The notes under the pieces are model-generated. The model had not been told where the DNA came from, did not search any database, and saw only the letters and a program-made list of their open reading frames with translations. A stretch of 64,000 nt of DNA from positions 1-64,000 of the forward strand of contig RAYM01000015.1 in the NCBI GenBank assembly GCA_003611805.1. Reading direction: 5' to 3'. Position numbers and translations under genes: made by a program. This stretch comes from a bacterium 1xD42-87 (GTDB lineage: Bacteria > Bacillota > Clostridia > Lachnospirales > Lachnospiraceae). Numbering within the stretch: position 1 is the first letter of the stretch; every line of letters begins with the position of its first letter. This document shows, piece after piece, positions 1 through 7,424 of the stretch.

Positions 1-14
1 AAATTGTTGCTCAT
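1..14 (-). CDS. 5' end of a gene leaving the window
   Basis: A minus-strand ATG at 14-12 is preceded by a GAGAGG ribosome binding site at about 24-29, so a gene probably starts here and runs out of the window to the left. Only four codons (M-S-N-N) are visible and no function can be given. Confidence 0.4.
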
Positions 15-152
15 ATTTTACCTCTCTATTTTCTATAAATATTATATATATTACATTATATAATATTTATAACAAAAAATCTACAAATATTTAATATATT
101 ATTACAAAAAAAGTAAATTATGTAATCAATTTTTAATATATTTAGGTATCAT

Positions 153-386
153 ATGAAACACAAACCATCATTCCACAACCTACACACCCTATTATCAATA
201 CCAGAATCCAGAATACAATTATCAATGTTCACCAGCATACCCATCACCAAGATAAACAACTGGTTTAGTCCAGATAGTAGGGTAGTACCTAGAGCGGATG
301 AGTTGGTGTTGATGAGTAAATATTTTGGATGTAGTGTGGATTGGTTATTAGATTTAGATGATGAGAAGGGCATTGGCAAGTTATAA
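153..386 (+). CDS. Small XRE-like helix-turn-helix protein
   Basis: 77 aa. The C-terminal part (ADELVLMSKYFGCSVDWLL) matches the last helices of Cro/C1-type (XRE) DNA-binding domains, where a conserved D-W/Y-L-L ends the fold. The N-terminal half is unusual, so the domain may be divergent. It is probably a phage-type transcriptional regulator. The ribosome binding site (AGG, 7 nt before ATG) is weak. It converges with the DUF262 gene. The family is recognised only from its C-terminal half. Confidence 0.6.
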   Translation: MKHKPSFHNLHTLLSIPESRIQLSMFTSIPITKINNWFSPDSRVVPRADELVLMSKYFGCSVDWLLDLDDEKGIGKL

Positions 387-414
387 AAGAGCCTGACCAT
401 TTCTGATCAGGCTC
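385..414 (-). terminator. Rho-independent terminator
   Basis: Inverted repeat GAGCCTGA/TCAGGCTC (389-396 and 407-414), followed on the minus strand by TTTT. It lies just downstream of the DUF262 gene. Confidence 0.75.
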
Positions 415-430
415 CAATATACTATATGAA

Positions 431-1405
431 TTATAATGATTTAACAATATGGCGCCAGTATTCCAACCGCTGAACCACACTGGTATTTGCCGAGGTGCCC
501 TGTGTAATATATCCCTTATATTCTTCATTTGTATCATAATTAGCAAGGAAATCTTTGATCGCATCCATAGCCTTTGTCATTCCTTTTTTCTCTTTGATAA
601 CCCGACAAATCGCAAAAATAATAAAACTCAGGCTAGTTTTGGGTATCTTCACATCTTCATCAAAATTCTCATCAAGTTTATTTAAAGCCTGTTTAATTAA
701 TTCAACTTTATCATTCAGGTCTTTATAATTACTATATTCTATGAATTTCTCTTTATCTTTTCTGCTGAAAGAATTAATCTCATAATCTTCGGTTGTTGCA
801 CATAACATAAGTATTTCCAAAGCCGTTGCCTGATCCACAGAACTCTTAAACTGAGCGGGCGTCAAAACCTTCTCAAAGAAAGGATGAGACACAATATCAA
901 ATATCGCATCACTCATATAATCAGACATATTCGGTGTCATTTTCTGGGTCGTATTCAAAGGTTTTCCAGAATTGAGCCTGGAGAACATCTCGCGCACATC
1001 TTTGTCTGTGTACTCTGTAATCTCATAAACTTGTATCTGAGCATCACAAATTGCATCTTTAACAGGCTGCTCCAACTTTGAAAATTTCAGACCTGCAATT
1101 TCATAAGTCATATCTTCAATTTCTACAGGATTCAAATTCTTGTATAGAGAAAATCCATCGTTTAGGAAGTCGGAGATAGTTCCAAGCCGCTGTACACCGT
1201 CAATTACATATTGCTTACCGCCCTCTGAAATAGTATGGATTGGATTCACAATATAGCCTCTAAGTAATGAGTCTATAAGTAAAGACTTAGATTCTTTGTT
1301 CCAGACTCCTTCACGTCTCTGAAGCCTATGCTTCAGTATGATATTACCGCGCTTTACTTTGTTTGCTAACGTTTGTACAGGCTTATTGCCACTTGATACT
1401 TTCAT
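431..1405 (-). CDS. DUF262 (GmrSD/ParB-like nuclease fold) protein
   Basis: 324 aa. Residues 28-80 carry the DUF262 signature: Q-R-R-x-x-V-W near residue 30, then D-G-x-Q-R at 69-73. This domain is the N-terminal half of the GmrSD modification-dependent nuclease family and also occurs alone in phages and defence islands. The DUF1524 HNH half found in full GmrSD proteins is not visible, so it is a stand-alone DUF262 protein. Its role could be defence against modified DNA or something else. A good ribosome binding site (GGAGGTAGC) precedes the ATG. It is transcribed away from the toxin locus and ends at its own terminator. Confidence 0.8.
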   Translation of the reverse strand: MKVSSGNKPVQTLANKVKRGNIILKHRLQRREGVWNKESKSLLIDSLLRGYIVNPIHTISEGGKQYVIDGVQRLGTISDFLNDGFSLYKNLNPVEIEDMTYEIAGLKFSKLEQPVKDAICDAQIQVYEITEYTDKDVREMFSRLNSGKPLNTTQKMTPNMSDYMSDAIFDIVSHPFFEKVLTPAQFKSSVDQATALEILMLCATTEDYEINSFSRKDKEKFIEYSNYKDLNDKVELIKQALNKLDENFDEDVKIPKTSLSFIIFAICRVIKEKKGMTKAMDAIKDFLANYDTNEEYKGYITQGTSANTSVVQRLEYWRHIVKSL

Positions 1406-1524
1406 TATGCTACCTCCGTTTCAAATTTTATAAAAATTTTGATATTTTTAGAGTAGCATAATAAGTAAAATTTGTAAATATTTTTCAATAAAAGTGTTTA
1501 ATATTTTAATCTAAATTTTATTAT

Positions 1525-1552
1525 TTGACAATATTTTCCAATGTGTTACAAT
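1525..1552 (+). promoter_or_regulatory. Promoter of the type I toxin-like mRNA
   Basis: TTGACA (1525-1530), 16-nt spacer, TACAAT (1547-1552). The transcript would begin near 1559 and carry a 5' hairpin (CTACC...GGTAG, about 1566-1581). Confidence 0.65.
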
Positions 1553-1668
1553 ATGATAAAGGGTGCTACCTAAAGTGGTAGGCGGTTAGTCCTCTAATCG
1601 TGAGACTGAACTCATGTTTATCTTATAGATATCCTTTCGAGGAAATATTGCGAAAGGAGGACTGGTAT

Positions 1669-1758
1669 ATGGTTACATACTCGGATATGTTTGCATACAC
1701 GATAGTAATCTTTACTATTCTTGCGTTTGCGTTTAATTACAAAAACAAAAGAAAATAA
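1669..1758 (+). CDS. Type I toxin-like small membrane peptide
   Basis: 29 aa: a short polar N-terminus (MVTYSD), a hydrophobic stretch (about residues 7-22) and a basic tail (K-N-K-R-K). This is the layout of the short putative holin-like / TxpA-type toxins of Bacillota. A strong AAAGGAGG lies 8 nt before the ATG. It has its own promoter, a long structured 5' leader and a terminator, and faces a convergent promoter for an antisense RNA. Toxicity is inferred from architecture and context; family membership cannot be confirmed by eye. Confidence 0.7.
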   Translation: MVTYSDMFAYTIVIFTILAFAFNYKNKRK

Positions 1759-1864
1759 CCGCCCTCTCCAAAGTACGGTTATTTTCTAACATTTAGAATC
1801 TAATTTAAACTTGGACTAACCGCTTGTCATACGGGTTAGTGCCTTTTGTATTTGCTTCTTTTTA
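1745..1864 (-). ncRNA. Candidate antisense antitoxin RNA
   Basis: A minus-strand promoter is visible: TTGACT (1898-1893), 16-nt spacer, TATACT (1876-1871), giving a start near 1864. The RNA would run into the toxin terminator hairpin and overlap the 3' end of the toxin mRNA. It also contains 11 nt (1823-1813) of the same sequence as the toxin leader at 1582-1592, so the region is internally repeated. Inferred from promoter and terminator placement. Confidence 0.55.
1751..1786 (+). terminator. Terminator of the toxin-like gene, usable from both sides
   Basis: Perfect 11-bp inverted repeat GAAAATAACCG/CGGTTATTTTC at 1751-1761 and 1776-1786. The 5' arm overlaps the toxin stop codon. Runs of T follow on both strands. 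Confidence 0.75.
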
Positions 1865-2092
1865 CTTGTTAGTATAACACATTCTTGAACGTAGTCAAGT
1901 GGTTTATACGTTTTCGCCCTATTTATTGGAGAATTATTTGCTTTCTCCGTTCAAATCTCCACAATTTTCGGCTTGGAGAAATCCTTACATTATCCTATTT
2001 CTTCCTGTGAAAACAGTTGCTATAAAGAAATGGAAGAGCAGTATCACTCTCTACTATTTTACCCCAGTCATGGGAAAGTCTTCTTCTCTTTT

Positions 2093-2182
2093 TTATATCA
2101 GTACATACAAATAAATGTTCTGTCTATATTTACGTGCTCCTACATGATATAATTCCATTACAACATCAAGATTTGATTTCAT
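2093..2182 (-). CDS. 29-aa hypothetical protein
   Basis: ATG at 2182 follows a very good ribosome binding site (GGAGGTGGTT). The product has mixed polarity with no recognised domain. It is divergent from the membrane-protein gene at 2289, whose ribosome binding site is nearly the same. Coding is supported only by the start context. Confidence 0.4.
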   Translation of the reverse strand: MKSNLDVVMELYHVGARKYRQNIYLYVLI

Positions 2183-2197
2183 AACCACCTCCAAAAC

Positions 2198-2238
2198 ATC
2201 TCACTTCCACGGTGAGATAGGCTTGCTCCACACAAGCC
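2198..2238. promoter_or_regulatory. Tandem dyads between divergent small genes
   Basis: Two back-to-back inverted repeats, TCTCAC/GTGAGA (2199-2204, 2212-2217) and GGCTTG/CAAGCC (2220-2225, 2233-2238), lie between the divergent genes at 2093-2182 and 2289. They may be operators or leader hairpins. Confidence 0.4.
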
Positions 2239-2288
2239 ACCTAATAGTATGATATTTACAACAAAAACAGAATTATCGGAGGTGGCTC

Positions 2289-2507
2289 ATGGAAAACATA
2301 ATTGAAAGTGTTGTTGAGTGTGGCTCTGCATATGGGATGGTATGTGTATTAGCAAGCTTTATATTCTTTTACACCACCATTCGATTTGTGTTACCTTACA
2401 TATATAAAATTATATGTAAAATATGCAACACATTAGTAAAGTACAAAGATGTCCATGCAAAAGCCAATGTTAAGGATGTCTCATTTGAGACAGAATTACA
2501 TAGGTAA
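2289..2507 (+). CDS. Small membrane protein
   Basis: 72 aa with one or two hydrophobic segments (about residues 17-50, V-C-V-L-A-S-F-I-F-F and on) and a charged C-terminus. It has a strong ribosome binding site (CGGAGGTGGCTC) and its own terminator. No family is recognised. Its place beside the type I toxin-like locus and its size would fit another toxin, but nothing shows this. Confidence 0.6.
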   Translation: MENIIESVVECGSAYGMVCVLASFIFFYTTIRFVLPYIYKIICKICNTLVKYKDVHAKANVKDVSFETELHR

Positions 2508-2510
2508 TTT

Positions 2511-2548
2511 GGACTACTGGATTCCACTCTGGTAGTCCTTTTATATTT
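2511..2548 (+). terminator. Rho-independent terminator
   Basis: GGACTAC/GTAGTCC (2511-2517, 2532-2538) followed by a T-rich run. It sits 4 nt after the small membrane-protein gene. Confidence 0.7.
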
Positions 2549-2993
2549 TTATGTTCGTCTATTCTGGACTCCACTCCAAAATAGATATTCTTATCATCCA
2601 CGATATGAAAGTAGGAGATAAGGTTCCTACTGAATAATAAACTGTCATATCTCAGCATAGTACCGAATGTATATTGTTACGGCAGCGTTGCATCTAACCG
2701 TCTCTAGCCATTTCATTACAGTGAGGGTTCATCATTATACAAATGAGTATAAAGAGAGGCTTCCCTGCGGATCTCATTTAGTATCACATTACTGTGACAG
2801 GCACAAGATTCCCCGTCCTTGTATTATCACAAAGAGTCTATTCAGACCATATCGACCTACATACGAATGAGTATGTATTTTATTTACTATCATGTATCTC
2901 ATGACAGGCATAGAACCTTCTTGTCTTTGCCACAAGAATCAAAAACTATGCTGTCGGCACATTCACAACATTTTGGCAGATGTTGATGGCAAA
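2549..2993 (-). other. Gene-poor, hairpin-rich sequence downstream of the truncated tape measure
   Basis: No convincing gene. Read on the minus strand it holds many short hairpins, for example TCATG/CATGA (about 2890-2904), ACATAC/GTATGT and TTATAC/GTATAA. The sequence GCCGAC (plus 2953-2958) can pair with the last six bases of intact tape-measure coding sequence (GTCGGT), with a U-G pair at the junction. That is the P1 layout of a group I intron. A core could not be assigned with confidence. Confidence 0.3.
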
Positions 2994-5003
2994 CTAATAT
3001 AATTCAGCCATACCGACGTTTTTAATGGAGGTAAATAATCCTGCTCCGAGTCCGATAGATCCAAACAATCCAAGTTTGGAGGTTAATGAGTCAATAACGT
3101 TCATAACAGATGTTAAACCGTCAACGACTGTTTTCATGTCATCTCTTTTGAAGAGATTCTGGGCTACGCCAACAGTGGTTTCTTTAAGACGATTTGTCTT
3201 GTATTCTATGGAATCCATAATTACTGACATTTCTTTTTCAGCAGAACCAGCACTATTTGCCATGCTATTCATCGCTTTTTCTGCTGCTTCAAAATTATTG
3301 ATAGTTGCAGCTATAATCTGACCCTGACGTTTACCAGCCAGTGCTTCAAGTAATCCTGCTTGATCTTTATCGCTAAGCTGATCATAAATATCACTGATTT
3401 CTTTTAATAGCTGATATGTAGATTTATATTCTGTTTTTGTATCATCTGTAAATAAACTAATTCCGCCAGGAGTAGAAGCAGTCTTTGTCAGATTTGCAAT
3501 TTCACCAGATAATTCTTCTACATTTCCAATAAATTCTTCGGTTTCTTCGTCATACCCACGTATCCTCATGGATACGGTTTTAAATGCATTACCGACAGAC
3601 GCATCATCTCTTGTAATTTCTACTGCTGCTGTTTCCAAAGCAATAGTTTCTTCTAATGTATTATTTGCTTCTTTCATAGCAGAAGATGATCTTGTTAGCA
3701 TATTAACAATCTCTGCATTGCTAGTAGCGGCAGTATTACCAATAATATTGATTTTAGACATGATTCCATCAAGAACTTCGTCAGGATTATCATTGCCGAT
3801 ATCAAATGCTTTCATTACACTGACTAATCCATCTGTAGCTGTGTCAACATTCATTCCAGGAGAAATACTTGCAAACATAGAAGAATATTTTGCCATTTTA
3901 GATGCAGCTTCTGCGCTTGAATATCCGAGCCGTGACCATGCGGATGCTTGATTTATAATTTCAGCAGTAGTGACACCCATCTGTTTAGCAACTTTATTAG
4001 CTTCATAATAAAATTTCTCTAGTTCACCATACGTCATGGATGTGGTTTTTCTTAAATCTACTAAAGCAGTATCAAGTTCCACAATACTTCTAATACCGCC
4101 TTTGATAGACTGGATTGCTTTCATAACCAAGAAGGTAGAACTCGTCCAATAACTAAACGAACTCATTCCTTCTCTCAAAGTTTGAAAGAATGTCTTACCA
4201 AGTTTACCTGTTGCGCGAGCAGCATTTTGAACATCAATAAATCTTTGTTTTAATATAGATAACTCTTGATTGCTTAATTTAGCACCTTGTTGGATTTTAG
4301 CAAAAATATCTTTTAATTCAGAACCAAACTGAAAAGATTTTACAGTTTTCCCATTTTTACTCATAAAATCAACAACCTGATTACGAAATGAAGATATAGC
4401 AGAATCTTTTGCTAATTCCGTATTCATAGACCTAACAGAATTTGTAACGGTCTTGATCTGTTTGTCTAATTCTTTTTCAGATGCAATAAGAGCCTTCTGA
4501 TGTGCCTCTGTAGGACTATTTGCATAATTATTAGAAGCGGTAGTTAATTGGTCAAATGCTTTTGACAATTCATTTGTACTGATTCTTGCATTTCCGTTAG
4601 CATCAGTCCATTGATTTGTCTTGGCAACCAAAGCATCTACTTTAGATTCATAAGTTCCGTCACCAATTGAAAGTTGAATTTTATTGACTTGGTTAGCAAG
4701 TTTTTGTACTTCTGAATTGACTTTATTACTTGACCTGCTAATACCATCTACTATATTTTGCCCGATATTACTACCAATTTGTTGTCCCATTTTAGAATCA
4801 ATAGCAATATTGGGAATCTTAATCTTTTGACCAAGTGCAGATTCTAATTGTTTTACAATATTTGATAATGATTTTGGATCAATTTCAACTTGAATCTTTA
4901 ATTTATCTAGCTGATTTTGAAGTTCTTTAATATTTGCATTGACATTTTCTTTTGACTTTGTTTCATCTAATTTTGCTTGGAGCAATATCAAAAATTCGTC
5001 CAT
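2994..5003 (-). CDS. Phage tail tape measure protein, C-terminally truncated
   Basis: 669 aa from the ATG at 5003, which follows AAAGGAGG; in-frame codons further upstream lack a ribosome binding site. The N-terminus is coiled-coil (about residues 10-45). The core at about 285-660 matches the TP901-type tape measure domain (Q-A-S-A-W-S-R-L-G-Y-S; R-D-D-A-S-V-G-N-A-F-K). The protein sets tail length and is threaded through the tail tube. The coding sequence stops right after S-I-K-N-V-G, where family members continue with a long C-terminal part, and the last residues (MAELY) do not look like the family. No other tail gene follows in the window. Confidence 0.85.
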   Translation of the reverse strand: MDEFLILLQAKLDETKSKENVNANIKELQNQLDKLKIQVEIDPKSLSNIVKQLESALGQKIKIPNIAIDSKMGQQIGSNIGQNIVDGISRSSNKVNSEVQKLANQVNKIQLSIGDGTYESKVDALVAKTNQWTDANGNARISTNELSKAFDQLTTASNNYANSPTEAHQKALIASEKELDKQIKTVTNSVRSMNTELAKDSAISSFRNQVVDFMSKNGKTVKSFQFGSELKDIFAKIQQGAKLSNQELSILKQRFIDVQNAARATGKLGKTFFQTLREGMSSFSYWTSSTFLVMKAIQSIKGGIRSIVELDTALVDLRKTTSMTYGELEKFYYEANKVAKQMGVTTAEIINQASAWSRLGYSSAEAASKMAKYSSMFASISPGMNVDTATDGLVSVMKAFDIGNDNPDEVLDGIMSKINIIGNTAATSNAEIVNMLTRSSSAMKEANNTLEETIALETAAVEITRDDASVGNAFKTVSMRIRGYDEETEEFIGNVEELSGEIANLTKTASTPGGISLFTDDTKTEYKSTYQLLKEISDIYDQLSDKDQAGLLEALAGKRQGQIIAATINNFEAAEKAMNSMANSAGSAEKEMSVIMDSIEYKTNRLKETTVGVAQNLFKRDDMKTVVDGLTSVMNVIDSLTSKLGLFGSIGLGAGLFTSIKNVGMAELY

Positions 5004-5038
5004 ATATGTAATTACCTCCTTTGTTATAGGCATTAAAA

Positions 5039-5060
5039 ATACCGCCGACAAAGGGCGGTA
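5039..5060 (-). terminator. Hairpin terminator before the tape measure gene
   Basis: On the minus strand TACCGCC...GGCGGTA is followed by TTTTT. It separates the gp10-like gene from the tape measure ribosome binding site, so tape measure expression would need read-through, antitermination or a separate promoter. Confidence 0.65.
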
Positions 5061-5094
5061 GTAATTTTCATAGTTATTTAGTTGTTGTAGCGAG

Positions 5095-5556
5095 TTACTT
5101 TATTGGGACACCACATTTTTTCAGGTTACTTTTCATGATATATAATATTCCTGGTTTTAATCCCAATTCTGCTAATGCGTCATCCCATATGCGCATATCT
5201 CCTTCAATAGACCATCCGTGAAACTGTTCATTTGCACTTAGCATAATATCTAATCCACTGGCTCCACCCATATATTGATAATCTAAATAGTTGGGGTCAA
5301 TCTCTACAGAACAGGAGAGTGTCCCGTTAGTTTTTACAATATCTGTTTTAATTAGCGAATTTAACATTTTGTATGTTCTATCATATATCATGGGAATAGC
5401 ACTTGTTCCATTTCTAAATACAGGTTCTTTATAGTAGTCTGTTATATGTTGCTGAATCACTTCAAATATTTCCTGCTGAGTCATCTTTAGTGCCTGTTGT
5501 ATTCGTGATTCAAGAATCTTTGTTAAATCACTTATTGATCTTATTACTGTAGCCAT
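5095..5556 (-). CDS. HK97 gp10-like tail completion/neck protein
   Basis: 153 aa. The pattern of a helical N-terminus, a conserved central G-x-x-x-x-P-x-x-Y-x-R-T (about residues 50-62) and an aspartate-rich C-terminus resembles small Bacillota phage proteins of the HK97 gp10 type, which join tail to head. It lies directly upstream of the tape measure gene but far from the other connector genes (13.6-16.4 kb). Good ribosome binding site (AAAGGATAAAAT-ATG). Assignment by general pattern only. Confidence 0.5.
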   Translation of the reverse strand: MATVIRSISDLTKILESRIQQALKMTQQEIFEVIQQHITDYYKEPVFRNGTSAIPMIYDRTYKMLNSLIKTDIVKTNGTLSCSVEIDPNYLDYQYMGGASGLDIMLSANEQFHGWSIEGDMRIWDDALAELGLKPGILYIMKSNLKKCGVPIK

Positions 5557-5572
5557 ATTTTATCCTTTACAC

Positions 5573-5603
5573 AAAAATACTCCCTCACAGGACAATGAGA
5601 GAG
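5573..5603 (-). terminator. Minus-strand terminator opposite the second toxin-like locus
   Basis: CTCCCTCA/TGAGAGAG (5580-5587, 5596-5603) followed on the minus strand by ATTTTTG. It could end an antisense RNA to the toxin-like gene at 5692. Confidence 0.5.
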
Positions 5604-5641
5604 CAATAATAATAATTTTTTATATACCAAATATTTCATCT

Positions 5642-5651
5642 ATGTTATAAT
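5642..5651 (+). promoter_or_regulatory. Extended -10 promoter of the second toxin-like mRNA
   Basis: TG-T-TATAAT (5643-5651), an extended -10 element with no clear -35. Transcription would begin close to the 12-nt arm that pairs with the mRNA 3' end. Confidence 0.5.
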
Positions 5652-5810
5652 ACTCATATCTGTGGCAGCATAGGTAGAGAAAGGAATTGCTGTGATAGAG
5701 GTAACTTGCTCAATTATCTCTGTGTGTATAGCGGCTTTAGGGTTACTATATACGATTTACAGAGACAACAAGAAGAAATAATGTAACATAAGTACCAAAG
5801 ATATGAGTAT
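5650..5810 (+). repeat. 12-nt inverted repeat enclosing the toxin-like gene
   Basis: ATACTCATATCT at 5650-5661 is perfectly complementary to AGATATGAGTAT at 5799-5810. The pair brackets the whole 29-codon ORF. Confidence 0.75.
5692..5781 (+). CDS. Second type I toxin-like small membrane peptide
   Basis: 29 aa with GTG start: short N-terminus, hydrophobic stretch (about residues 5-21) and a basic tail (R-D-N-K-K-K). Ribosome binding site AAAGGAATTGCT. The gene is enclosed by a perfect 12-nt long-range inverted repeat (5650-5661 with 5799-5810) that would join the 5' and 3' ends of its mRNA. Such end pairing is known from type I toxin mRNAs, where it blocks translation until 3' trimming. Toxicity is inferred. 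Confidence 0.65.
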   Translation: MIEVTCSIISVCIAALGLLYTIYRDNKKK

Positions 5811-5941
5811 CCGCTTATTCATGTGAATTAGATGAAACGGTAGGAGATTAGCCACCTTCTACTACACAAAATCATAAACACAAATCCTATGTCTGCATAT
5901 GTTTCTGAGATATAGCAAGAATAAACGGTGAAAATATCTGC

Positions 5942-5969
5942 TTGACATCAGAAATGTCAATGATATAAT
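5942..5969 (+). promoter_or_regulatory. Strong promoter of a small RNA
   Basis: TTGACA (5942-5947), 16-nt spacer, TATAAT (5964-5969). Both boxes match the sigma-A consensus perfectly. Confidence 0.75.
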
Positions 5970-5975
5970 AAGCTA

Positions 5976-6114
5976 TAGAGCAGGTTATGAATGTCACAAC
6001 TTAATCCTTATCTTAGATCTGCAATTTGGCTAATTGCAAACATTTAAGATCATTTCAGGAGGTTAGGGAAATGACGAGAGAATAGCATCGTAGAAATACG
6101 GTGCTATTTCTTTA
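5976..6114 (+). ncRNA. Small structured RNA of about 140 nt with a four-codon ORF
   Basis: It is bounded by a consensus promoter and a terminator hairpin (about 6080-6109, AATAGCA...TGCTATTTC then TTTAT). Inside is a long hairpin with nested pairs ATCTTA/TAAGAT and TGCAATT/AATTGCA (about 6014-6050). A good ribosome binding site (AGGAGGTTAGGGAA) precedes the tiny ORF ATG-ACG-AGA-GAA-TAG (6071-6085). It may be a regulatory RNA, possibly tied to the toxin-like gene just upstream. Confidence 0.55.
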
Positions 6115-6139
6115 TCCCTATGAAAGAGACATTTTAAAA

Positions 6140-6168
6140 GTAAAAGAACCTGTATTTAAACAGGCTCT
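6140..6168 (-). terminator. Rho-independent terminator
   Basis: AGAACCTG/CAGGCTCT (6145-6152, 6161-6168) followed on the minus strand by TTTTAC. It ends the run of small genes 7322-6193. Confidence 0.6.
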
Positions 6169-6192
6169 TAATTATATTATCTTAATATTATC

Positions 6193-6387
6193 TTACGCAA
6201 ATTTCGGTTTTGACTTTTTCATCGGTATTAACATCCATTTTATTTGTTCTGGAGAATGATTTTTAATGTGCTCTACAACATACTTGTGAACATCTTCTAA
6301 ACTGCCAAGATTTACATCCTCAAGAACTCCATACTCTAATGGATCATGTTCACTAACACATACTAATTTAAAATAGTAATTATCCAT
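6193..6387 (-). CDS. 64-aa hypothetical phage protein
   Basis: Ribosome binding site AGGAGGTGATATAA and ATG at 6387. Mixed alpha/beta composition with a lysine-rich end. No domain recognised. Last gene before the terminator at 6140-6168. Confidence 0.6.
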   Translation of the reverse strand: MDNYYFKLVCVSEHDPLEYGVLEDVNLGSLEDVHKYVVEHIKNHSPEQIKWMLIPMKKSKPKFA

Positions 6388-6463
6388 TTATATCACCTCC
6401 TGTAAGTTTACATAAATGAATGTATCATATAATAATGTAAAAATATAGAGGTAATTATTGGTT

Positions 6464-6649
6464 TTATTTATCTAAATTGTTCTTATTAGATTCATGAATC
6501 ACTTTAGCTAATGAATCCATAAATTTCTTTTCAAGTTCTTCTGGATTTTTAATCAGTTCCATAAGCTGCTTATCTGCGAACTGCCAAAATTCCAGTTTCC
6601 ATTTCACTTCTTTAGTTTTATATAAATACCATCTAAGTAGTGTAATCAT
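6464..6649 (-). CDS. 61-aa hypothetical phage protein
   Basis: ATG at 6649 overlaps the stop of the upstream gene. Ribosome binding site GGAAGGAAGACAAATT. Mostly charged helix (L-M-E-L-I-K-N-P-E-E-L-E-K-K). Function unknown. Confidence 0.6.
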   Translation of the reverse strand: MITLLRWYLYKTKEVKWKLEFWQFADKQLMELIKNPEELEKKFMDSLAKVIHESNKNNLDK

Positions 6650-6843
6650 AATTTGTCTTCCTTCCTATATACTTTTATGTTCCAGTAATAATCATCATTA
6701 GTCCATATGTGGAAATCATCATTATAAGAATCATATTTTATATGTGTTACTTGTGGACTTGAATTACATATATGTAAATATATGTCTGAATAAATATTGT
6801 AATTATGTAATTTTAATACTTGTTCTATTTCGTAAGAGTACAT
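6646..6843 (-). CDS. 65-aa hypothetical phage protein
   Basis: The ATG at 6843 fits the ribosome binding site (GGTGATTGATT) better than the TTG two codons upstream. Tyrosine- and asparagine-rich. No domain seen. It starts inside the stop region of the RuvC-like gene (ends 6846), so translation is probably coupled. Confidence 0.55.
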   Translation of the reverse strand: MYSYEIEQVLKLHNYNIYSDIYLHICNSSPQVTHIKYDSYNDDFHIWTNDDYYWNIKVYRKEDKL

Positions 6844-6845
6844 AA

Positions 6846-7322
6846 TCAATCACCATACATTTTTATTACAGCATCTCCAATACAAATTGCATCAGCTTCG
6901 TCATCACCAACATTTAAATCATAATGCTCTTTTACATATTGAATTGCTTGTTCTTTTAACTGTTCTCTTTTTACATTTTTGCCCTGCGACATATTTATAA
7001 CTTTACGCCAAGAAGTTGGTCTTATTGTATTAAATTCACAGTCATGATTTATACACCAAGCGTAGATAACCCCTTGTAATCTTGTTAGAAATCTTTGTGT
7101 TTGTGCGTTTCTTAATACAACAGTTTCTTCTACATAAACAATATGTGGTTTATATAAATCAAGAATTGTCCATAACCTATGTGACATTTCCTCAAAACGT
7201 GAATCCATATTTTTATCTTTACTACAGTCTAATAAATGATGCGCTTTATATTTACCGTTACAAAAATATGCACATCCAGATTTATTCGTTGATGAATCTA
7301 TTGTGAGAAGTTTTGCACTTAT
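6846..7322 (-). CDS. RuvC-like Holliday junction resolvase, likely AUA start
   Basis: 158 aa if started at the ATA at 7322, which lies 8 nt after AAAGGAG; an upstream ATG at 7355, with a weaker AAGGA, would add 11 residues. The RNase H-fold acidic residues are in place: D9 (L-L-T-I-D-S-S), a glutamate in V-Y-V-E-E-T and the C-terminal D-D-E-A-D-A. This is the phage/poxvirus-type RuvC family that cuts branched DNA during replication or packaging. Its neighbours are small unknown genes. Confident on family, less so on start. Confidence 0.8.
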   Translation of the reverse strand: MSAKLLTIDSSTNKSGCAYFCNGKYKAHHLLDCSKDKNMDSRFEEMSHRLWTILDLYKPHIVYVEETVVLRNAQTQRFLTRLQGVIYAWCINHDCEFNTIRPTSWRKVINMSQGKNVKREQLKEQAIQYVKEHYDLNVGDDEADAICIGDAVIKMYGD

Positions 7323-7385
7323 ATTAATCGCTCCTTTACTATGTCCTTCATTCAAAAAATGTCCTTATAATCAAGGACATAATAA

Positions 7386-7413
7386 AAGAGCGACTTCACA
7401 TTGAAATCGCCCT
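7386..7413 (-). terminator. Rho-independent terminator after the lysis genes
   Basis: Minus strand GGGCGATTTC...GAAGTCGCTC then TTTTATT, just downstream of the gene at 7425. A second small hairpin, TGTCCTT/AAGGACA (7361-7380), follows. Confidence 0.65.
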
Positions 7414-7424
7414 TTTAATACTAT

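Noticed and set aside
1899-2114. 71-codon plus-strand ORF
   Set aside because: No ribosome binding site, low-quality composition, and overlaps a minus-strand ORF with a much better start.
2185-2285. CCACCTCC at 2185 complementary to the ribosome binding site GGAGGTGG at 2278, read as an anti-Shine-Dalgarno switch
   Set aside because: The upstream copy is itself the ribosome binding site of a divergent minus-strand ORF (ATG 2182), which explains the complementarity.
2667-2870. 67-codon plus-strand ORF
   Set aside because: No ribosome binding site, no domain, and it overlaps the hairpin-rich stretch following the tape measure on the other strand.
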